Positions 1-5,121 of a stretch of DNA of 6,617 bases are shown piece after piece; position 1 is the stretch's first letter; each line of letters opens with the position of its first letter. Both the position numbers and the translations under genes were made by a program. Source of the DNA: Bryobacteraceae bacterium (GTDB lineage Bacteria; Acidobacteriota; Terriglobia; Bryobacterales; Bryobacteraceae); contig JADGHK010000140.1 in the NCBI GenBank assembly GCA_019686145.1, positions 1 through 6,617 of the forward strand, given 5' to 3'. The notes under the pieces were generated by a model that was not told where the DNA came from, did no database searches, and was given only the letters and a program-made list of their open reading frames with translations.

Positions 1-813
1 GAAGGATAAGAGGGCAACAAGACCGTCTACCCCGAGCCGTCCGGCGAGGGACACGCCCGGAGCATTCATCGTTCGCAAAATCTCCTCGGCAAGAGGAGCT
101 TCTTCGGCTGATCCGGTCAGAACGATACGCCATCCTTGCTCAACAACAAGAGTGCGGCAAGCAGCAGCAAACAGCTCAGGCGGATAACGCCGCGATGGAG
201 CGCTCGCGCCCGGATGTATCACGGTCCACGGCCCTTCGCCCCAAACACCGCACTCCTGCAAGAGCTCTCTGACTTTCGCACACACCTCCGGATCGGGACG
301 CAACGACATGCGGGCATCGGTGGCGTGAAAGCCGACGCTTGCGACCAGATCCAGGTGGCGGCGGCATTCGTGGCGAATGCCCTGCTGCGGCTCCGTCTCC
401 GGAACCCAATCTGTCAGCAATTGATACGGGTTCTCGCGGCAGTGCGCCAGGCGAAGCGGGATACCTGCCATGTAGCAGAGCAAGGCCGCTGGGAGAGGAC
501 TCTGGCTGTAAACGGTGAAGATGACTGCCGCATCGAAGGAAAGACGCCGCAGACGGCTGGCGAGATCGAACTCAGGGCCGCTGCTCTCCCGCCGCCCGGT
601 AGCTTTCATCCACGGCGCTTCGTAGATAAGAACCTCATCGATCTCCGGCACCATCGACGCGACAGCCGCGCCCGACGGGGAGGTCAGAAGCGTGATGGAA
701 GAAGAGGGGACGGATTCACGGATCGCTCGAATTGCGGGGGTCGTCATGAGCAGGTCTCCCATCGCATCGAGACGAACACAAAGGAACCGCCGTGCTTCTC
801 TCCATCGGCTCAT
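1..813 (-). CDS. GT9 heptosyltransferase-like protein, 3' end outside window
   Basis: The first 271 codons of a GT9 glycosyltransferase run off the window at base 1 with no internal stop. Residues 11-29 (LCVRLDAMGDLLMTTPAIR) are the family's N-terminal motif; D20 matches the catalytic Asp of heptosyltransferase I (WaaC). IHPGASAPSRRYPPELF (199-215) is the start of the second Rossmann half, followed by VLTGS (231-235) and SLAGRLGVDGLVALL (255-269). The DTG-H donor motif would fall just beyond the window edge. The enzyme should transfer a heptose or related sugar to a lipid-linked or core acceptor at the inner membrane. The ATG overlaps the phosphatase stop (ATGA) and has no good Shine-Dalgarno, so it is probably coupled. 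It resembles the second, degenerate domain of the GT9 gene at 5118-6617. Family is firm; acceptor unknown. Confidence 0.9.
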   Translation of the reverse strand, partial: MSRWREARRFLCVRLDAMGDLLMTTPAIRAIRESVPSSSITLLTSPSGAAVASMVPEIDEVLIYEAPWMKATGRRESSGPEFDLASRLRRLSFDAAVIFTVYSQSPLPAALLCYMAGIPLRLAHCRENPYQLLTDWVPETEPQQGIRHECRRHLDLVASVGFHATDARMSLRPDPEVCAKVRELLQECGVWGEGPWTVIHPGASAPSRRYPPELFAAACRTLVVEQGWRIVLTGSAEEAPLAEEILRTMNAPGVSLAGRLGVDGLVALLSF

Positions 814-1436
814 CGCGCGTTCCGGTAGCCGGCTGACGCAGTTGGCCGGGCGTCAACTGCAGGCAGCATGCGGGAAGACCCGAGAATGTATTTTGCAGCG
901 CTGGCGAGATCGGTGGCGATGTAGTCAGGCCAGCGCGAAGGCGAGATTTTCCATTCCGTCTCGTTTCCGTTCGCGATCAGAATAGAGCGGCATCCGGCGG
1001 CATGCCCGGCTTCGACGTCGTCCAGAATATCGCCGATCAGCCAGCTCGACCCGAGGTCCAGATTCATCTCCGAGGCGGCGCGAAGCAGGAGACCGGGACG
1101 AGGCTTCCGGCAATCGCACGGGGACGCATAAGGAGGCACAACTCCGGCCGGATGATGGGGGCAGTAATAGAAGCCGTCCAGCGCGACGTGGATCGCATTC
1201 AGCAATTCAGCAATTCTGGAATACACGCGCGCGAGGGCCGCTTCCGGGAACAGGCCCCGCGCAACCCCCGGCTGGTTCGAAACGACCACAAGGCGAAATC
1301 CGGCGTTGCACAAGCGCGGCAGGGCGGACTCGGCCGACGGGGCGAGACGAATTTGACCCGGATCGACGTTAAACGGCACGTTTTCGATGAGCGTCCCGTC
1401 CTTGTCGAGAAAGATCGCCTTCCTCTTTCCGCTCAT
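810..1436 (-). CDS. gmhB: GmhB-like D-glycero-D-manno-heptose bisphosphate phosphatase (HAD-IIIA)
   Basis: GmhB removes the C7 phosphate from D-glycero-D-manno-heptose 1,7-bisphosphate in nucleotide-heptose synthesis. The HAD motifs are all present: FLDKDGTL (9-16) with nucleophile D11 and acid/base D13, SNQPG (53-57), K111, and GDILDDVEAG (135-144) for the magnesium site. The zinc loop typical of GmhB is intact, with C92, H94, C107 and C109, the same numbering I recall for the E. coli enzyme. YYCPHHPAG and CDCRKPRPG are near-diagnostic. A tail after about residue 187 makes it slightly longer than the E. coli protein. Its ATG overlaps the SDR stop (ATGA) and no clear Shine-Dalgarno precedes it, so it probably depends on translational coupling. 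The related histidinol-phosphate phosphatase of the same superfamily is an alternative, but the GT9 and SIS neighbours favour heptose. The anomer used (alpha for GDP-heptose, beta for ADP-heptose) is not known. Confidence 0.88.
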   Translation of the reverse strand: MSGKRKAIFLDKDGTLIENVPFNVDPGQIRLAPSAESALPRLCNAGFRLVVVSNQPGVARGLFPEAALARVYSRIAELLNAIHVALDGFYYCPHHPAGVVPPYASPCDCRKPRPGLLLRAASEMNLDLGSSWLIGDILDDVEAGHAAGCRSILIANGNETEWKISPSRWPDYIATDLASAAKYILGSSRMLPAVDARPTASAGYRNAR

Positions 1437-2155
1437 GGCCAGGATGTTTCCCGAACCGGCAGCACCATAATCTCCGGGATCACAGTTTCATCGGGCTGCG
1501 AGAGCACGAAGCGCACAGTCTCAGCAACGTTCCGGGGATCCTGCAGAACATTGGGATCGAGGTCCGGGAAGCGGTCGAGCAGGAACGGCGTGCGCATGCC
1601 GCCGCAGATTACTGCCGTGACCTTGATTCCCACGGGCCGTCCTTCCACATGCAAGGCGTGGCTCAGGCCGAGAAGGCCCCACTTGCTCGCGTGATAAGCA
1701 GCAGCATTGGCCCAGGCGCGCTTCGCCGCGGTGGAGACGATGTTCACGATATGTCCCCCTCCGGCTCCCTTCAAGACCGGAAAGACCGTCTTGGCCATGA
1801 CAAACGGTCCGCGGAGGTTCGTCCGCTGAATGCGGTCCCAGTCGTCGAACTGCAGTTGCTCGATTGGCAAAGTCACATCGGTACCGGCATTGTTGACGAT
1901 GATGTCGAGACGCCCGAAGTTTTTCAGCACGTGCTGAACCAGAGACTCCGTCTCGCGCTCATCGCCAGCGTCGAAGGTATAAGGCTCGGCCCGGACTCCG
2001 TTGGTGATCGCGGCGGCGGTCTTTTCCGCAAGATCGCCGCAGATGTCGGCGGCAATCACGTTGACTCCCGCAGCGGCGAGGTTGTGGGAAATCGCGGCGC
2101 CCAAACCTCGGCCCGCGCCTGTCACGATGGCGACTCTCCCAGCTAGGTCACGCAT
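1433..2155 (-). CDS. Classical short-chain dehydrogenase/reductase, 240 aa
   Basis: A cytoplasmic NAD(P)-dependent oxidoreductase of the classical SDR type. The cofactor motif TGAGRGLG is at 12-19, D37 at the end of the second strand suggests preference for NAD(H), and NNAG is at 88-91. The catalytic tetrad is complete: N113, S141, Y154 and K158 (YHASK). The length is normal for a classical SDR and too short for the ADP-heptose epimerase HldD, an extended SDR of over 300 residues, so it should not be called HldD. The usual Pro-Gly after the sixth strand reads CGG (184-186). Substrate cannot be inferred from sequence; placement between the SIS fusion and the GmhB-like gene suggests oxidation or reduction of a sugar intermediate. 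Its start is supported by a strong Shine-Dalgarno and its stop overlaps the next ATG. Family is certain, role is inference. Confidence 0.9.
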   Translation of the reverse strand: MRDLAGRVAIVTGAGRGLGAAISHNLAAAGVNVIAADICGDLAEKTAAAITNGVRAEPYTFDAGDERETESLVQHVLKNFGRLDIIVNNAGTDVTLPIEQLQFDDWDRIQRTNLRGPFVMAKTVFPVLKGAGGGHIVNIVSTAAKRAWANAAAYHASKWGLLGLSHALHVEGRPVGIKVTAVICGGMRTPFLLDRFPDLDPNVLQDPRNVAETVRFVLSQPDETVIPEIMVLPVRETSWP

Positions 2156-2162
2156 GCGTCAT

Positions 2163-2170
2163 CCTCCTCC
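2163..2170 (-). promoter_or_regulatory. Shine-Dalgarno for the SDR gene, in the only intergenic gap
   Basis: The 24 bases between the GT4-SIS stop and the SDR start hold a minus-strand GGAGGAGG, seven bases before the ATG at 2155-2153. This is the only junction without a stop/start overlap, so the SDR gene can be initiated independently of upstream translation. The gap is too short for a promoter plus leader of its own, and no hairpin was seen in it. Confidence 0.8.
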
Positions 2171-2179
2171 AGTGCCTGA

Positions 2180-4123
2180 CTATGAAACGGCTTTGCTTGG
2201 ACGGAACGGCCCGGTCCGCGGCTGCGGGTGGCGGCGAGGCAGCTTGACGACGGTTCTGGACACGGGGCGCTGATCCTCCAGCCGGCGGCGGAATCCGAAA
2301 CGCTCTTCCACGAGCTCGCATAGCAGATGCACGATCACCATCTGCGCCTCCTGGATGTGCTGCGCGTTCGAAGAAGGAACAAGAACACAAAGATCGGATA
2401 ACTGATTCAACTCGCCGCCGGTGCCGCCCGCAATTGCGATACAGCGCAGGCCGAGGCGCCGCGCCATTCCGAAGGCCCGGATGAGCCCCAAGGACCGGCC
2501 CAGCGGGCTGATGCCGAGGAGGATATCGCCGGCCTGACCGAACGCTTCCACCTGACGCTCGAGCAGTTCGTCTCCCCCCAGTTCCTCCGAGCACGATGCG
2601 AAGGAACCGAAATCCGGGTTCAACGAGATCACAGGAAGTCCCGGACGGTCCGTTCGCTTGAAGCGCCCCAGAAAGTCAGCGGCAAAGCGCTGCGCTTCCC
2701 CGCCCGCGCCGCCGCTGGCGCAAATCAGCACCTTCCCTCCCGAAGCAAAGCAGTCGCTGAGCGCTTCCGCCACCTTGAGAATGCTGGTCCGGAGCCGCCG
2801 TGACGATTCCTGCAATACCTGTATGGTTTCCTGAAAGCCCCGCTCTACAGGGTCAAACTGATCCTCGGCCCGATGGCGGATCGGATAGCCCGCCGTGAGG
2901 ACTTCTTCGTAAACGGCAGCGACGGCGTCCGCTACTTTCTTCCACGTGAACAGATCGTTGACACGCCGGATTGCCTGCCGGCTGAGGACGCTCATCAGCT
3001 TTGGATGTTTATAGAGGTCGGCGATCCTCTCGGCGAGCGCCTCCGGATCGTTGGGCGGGATGAGATAGCCGGTTTCGTTATCGCGAACGGTGAATTTGAT
3101 TCCGCCCACATTCGATCCGATGACCGGAGTGCCGCAAGCCATCGCCTCTACCGGTGTAATGCCGAACGGTTCGTACCAGGGAGTGGTTACGAAGATGTCA
3201 GCCGCGCTGTAGTAATACTTCAACTGCTCGCGGTCGCACCGTCCCGCAAAATTGACGAGTTCAGCCACTCCTTCCTTCGCGGCGATATCCTTCAGCCGTG
3301 TGATCTCGGGCTCTTCAGGCGCATTGGCGTCGCTTCGCTCTCCGCCAACGATGAGCAGCCGGGCTTCGGCGCCGTGCGATTTGACAAAGCGTCCAAAGCC
3401 CCGAATTGCATTGTCGATCCCTTTGCGCGGCACGATCCGGCCAAGCTGGAGAATGACCCGTTCGTCGTCTTTGATCCCGAGGTGATTGCGCGCCACCGGC
3501 TTATGAATTGGCCACAGCTCGGAGGGATCGAAGCCGCAGGGAACGATGGTGATCTTGGCAGGATCGGCATTGTAAAGGCGAATGAGGTCCTCTTCATCCT
3601 GGGGGCATTCCGCAACGATCCGGTCCGCCTCCGCCACGATGCGGTCTTCTATGGCGAATCGCTCATCCGGGAACTTGTCGTTCGGTCCTTGATACTTCCT
3701 GCGAATGCGGCCAAGCGCGTGAAAGGTGATCACGAAGGGGATTCCGAGTTGCTGTTTGATGTCCGCCGCAACCAGGCCGGACATCCAGAAGTTGGCATGC
3801 AGGATACAGTAAGACTGCGACGTGTTCCGGCAGAAGTCGATCGTGTACGCCGTAAACTCCGGCATCAGGCCCAGCATCTCCTCCTTCGGAACGAACACCG
3901 CCGGGCCGGCAGGAACATGGATCACGCGGACACCGTCACACCACCGCAGGACTTCCGACAGCTCCGGGCTGTCCCGCCTCGTGAACACGTCCACCTGATA
4001 CCCGCTTGCCGCGAGATTGCACGCAAGCTGCCCCACGTAGACATTCTGACCACCGCTATCCACTGTTCCCAGCGCGCATAACGGAGATGCATGCTCGCTG
4101 ATGAGCGCGACCCGCCGGATCAT
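2180..4123 (-). CDS. GT4 glycosyltransferase fused to GmhA/DiaA-like SIS domain, 647 aa
   Basis: Residues 1-410 form a complete GT4 glycosyltransferase of the sucrose-phosphate-synthase/MshA type: GGQNVYV near the N terminus (24-30), LHANFW (108-113), TFHALG (133-138), LGRIVPRKG (227-235, with R229 and K234 expected to contact donor phosphates) and EPFGITPVE (318-326), the full E-x7-E donor motif. A linker leads to a sugar-isomerase (SIS) domain at about 432-612: GGKVLICASGGAGGEAQRFA (462-481), AGDILLGIS (531-539) and HIQEAQMVIVHLL (589-601). It resembles phosphoheptose isomerase GmhA and the related DiaA. GmhA converts sedoheptulose 7-phosphate to D-glycero-D-manno-heptose 7-phosphate, but here two of the four recalled metal-site positions differ (R479 for His, D483 for Glu). 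Each half is of full domain length, so this is a true fusion. An Arg-rich tail follows (612-647). The role of the SIS part is uncertain: altered isomerase, sugar-phosphate sensor or scaffold. Confidence 0.9.
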   Translation of the reverse strand: MIRRVALISEHASPLCALGTVDSGGQNVYVGQLACNLAASGYQVDVFTRRDSPELSEVLRWCDGVRVIHVPAGPAVFVPKEEMLGLMPEFTAYTIDFCRNTSQSYCILHANFWMSGLVAADIKQQLGIPFVITFHALGRIRRKYQGPNDKFPDERFAIEDRIVAEADRIVAECPQDEEDLIRLYNADPAKITIVPCGFDPSELWPIHKPVARNHLGIKDDERVILQLGRIVPRKGIDNAIRGFGRFVKSHGAEARLLIVGGERSDANAPEEPEITRLKDIAAKEGVAELVNFAGRCDREQLKYYYSAADIFVTTPWYEPFGITPVEAMACGTPVIGSNVGGIKFTVRDNETGYLIPPNDPEALAERIADLYKHPKLMSVLSRQAIRRVNDLFTWKKVADAVAAVYEEVLTAGYPIRHRAEDQFDPVERGFQETIQVLQESSRRLRTSILKVAEALSDCFASGGKVLICASGGAGGEAQRFAADFLGRFKRTDRPGLPVISLNPDFGSFASCSEELGGDELLERQVEAFGQAGDILLGISPLGRSLGLIRAFGMARRLGLRCIAIAGGTGGELNQLSDLCVLVPSSNAQHIQEAQMVIVHLLCELVEERFGFRRRLEDQRPVSRTVVKLPRRHPQPRTGPFRPSKAVS

Positions 4124-5121
4124 TGCGCTGCCTCTCCCGCTGGCATCCAGATGCCTTCCGCGTCCGCCGCGCGCCATCTTTGAACAGAGGAACGAATGGC
4201 ATCCTCCCACTCCCGCGTGAAGCGCTCCAGGGAGAAGCGCTGACGGGCTCTCGTCCGCGCTCCTTCGCTGAGGCGTTGCGCCTCGCCGCGATCGTTCAAG
4301 AGTCGTTTCATGTGCTGAACCAAACGGCTGACGTCCGTGTCGACGTAGCCCGAAACGCCGTTTTCCACGGCAGTGGCCATCTCCGTCGTGGCCAGACCGA
4401 TAATTGGAAGACCGACCATCATCGCCTCGCAGACCGCAAGCCCCAGGCTGGTGTACCGGATCGGATTGAAGAGGAACCGGTAGCGCGAGGCAAAGTAAGG
4501 AAGGGCTGCATGTCCCACCTCGCCGAGTCCTCCCATCGTTTCGGACTCCATGCCTACGAGGTCCAACGGCACTTCAGCCCGCACGCGTTCGAAGATGTCC
4601 ACACCGAGACGCCGCCCGCGAGATCGCAGGCCATTGATGATGACCAGCCCGCGTTCCAGCTCTCCGCTGTACCGGGCATCGTCCGGAACGCTCACGCCGT
4701 GCTCAATCACGCGTGTCGGAGTGGAGCCGCTATCCCACATCAATTCGTTAAAAGGCGTGACATGAACCAGCAGAACGCCGGGGTCGTCGACGGGATGAGG
4801 AGTGTCGGTCGGACTGTGCCGGGGCGGATCGTGTTCCAGGTAGATGCGAGGGAGAAGCCGCTGCTTTTCGCTCAGAATCTCGTACTGGTCTTCGAGATAA
4901 TTCTTCTGCGACTGGAAGAGGATGCAATCGAACTCATGGCGCCGCACCTCTTCGGCAGGCAACTCCTGCAGGTTGTCCGGCCAGGGCAACGTTCCTCCGC
5001 GTCCTCCATAGCCTTCGGGACGATCCGGCTTGAAAGGTACGACGAAATCGATGTTGGCGTGCGCGAGATAGTAGAGATAGCTTCCATGGATGTGCCAGGT
5101 GAGCACGCGCAATCGAGTCAC
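4120..5121 (-). CDS. GT4-like glycosyltransferase, 333 aa
   Basis: This is probably a retaining glycosyltransferase of the GT-B fold acting in the cytoplasm on the surface glycan built by this operon. The C-terminal half has the usual GT4 marks: VIEHGV (138-143), the start of the donor-binding domain, then the block RYTSLGLAVCEAMMVGLPII (222-241), with E232 matching the second Glu of the family's E-x7-E motif. The first Glu position is T224, a departure from the classic motif. The N-terminal half (TWHIHGSYLYYLAHANIDF, then FQSQKNYLEDQYEIL around 69-83 and YLEHDPPRHSPTDTPHP at 94-110) is unlike standard GT4 proteins but looks like a conserved uncharacterised family. The start is GTG, supported by an AGGAGG five bases upstream; start and stop each overlap a neighbour by four bases. 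Family is likely; donor and acceptor cannot be read from the sequence. Confidence 0.85.
   Translation of the reverse strand: MTRLRVLTWHIHGSYLYYLAHANIDFVVPFKPDRPEGYGGRGGTLPWPDNLQELPAEEVRRHEFDCILFQSQKNYLEDQYEILSEKQRLLPRIYLEHDPPRHSPTDTPHPVDDPGVLLVHVTPFNELMWDSGSTPTRVIEHGVSVPDDARYSGELERGLVIINGLRSRGRRLGVDIFERVRAEVPLDLVGMESETMGGLGEVGHAALPYFASRYRFLFNPIRYTSLGLAVCEAMMVGLPIIGLATTEMATAVENGVSGYVDTDVSRLVQHMKRLLNDRGEAQRLSEGARTRARQRFSLERFTREWEDAIRSSVQRWRAADAEGIWMPAGEAAQ
4131..4138 (-). promoter_or_regulatory. Shine-Dalgarno for the GT4-SIS fusion gene
   Basis: On the minus strand this reads GGGAGAGG, seven bases before the ATG at 4123-4121. Together with the ATGA overlap and the start of the Rossmann-like strand (RRVALISEH), it favours this ATG over an upstream in-frame GTG at 4210 that would add 29 residues of unrelated, low-quality sequence. 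Confidence 0.65.

Noticed and set aside
136..828. 230-codon plus-strand frame opposite the last GT9 gene
   Set aside because: The translation is Arg/Ala-rich with no motifs, whereas the minus-strand frame through the same bases encodes clear GT9 motifs.
1198..1216. 8-base tandem repeat (CAGCAATT twice plus partial) inside the gmhB-like gene, a possible phase-variation site
   Set aside because: There are only about 2.4 copies. It encodes a normal helix segment (ELLNAI), and so few repeats rarely slip.
1433..2155. SDR as the ADP-heptose epimerase HldD
   Set aside because: HldD is an extended SDR of over 300 residues with a substrate-binding C-terminal domain. This protein is a 240-residue classical SDR with Y154 and K158 in the classical layout.
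2873..4081. 402-codon open frame on the plus strand opposite the GT4-SIS gene
   Set aside because: It is the antisense of a strongly supported GT4 gene, has no recognisable domain and no ribosome site, and such long mirror frames are common in G+C-rich genes.
4121..4210. Longer start (GTG at 4210) for the GT4-SIS protein
   Set aside because: The added 29 residues lie wholly inside the upstream gene and look like out-of-frame translation. The ATG at 4123 has a Shine-Dalgarno, an ATGA overlap and begins exactly at the expected first strand.
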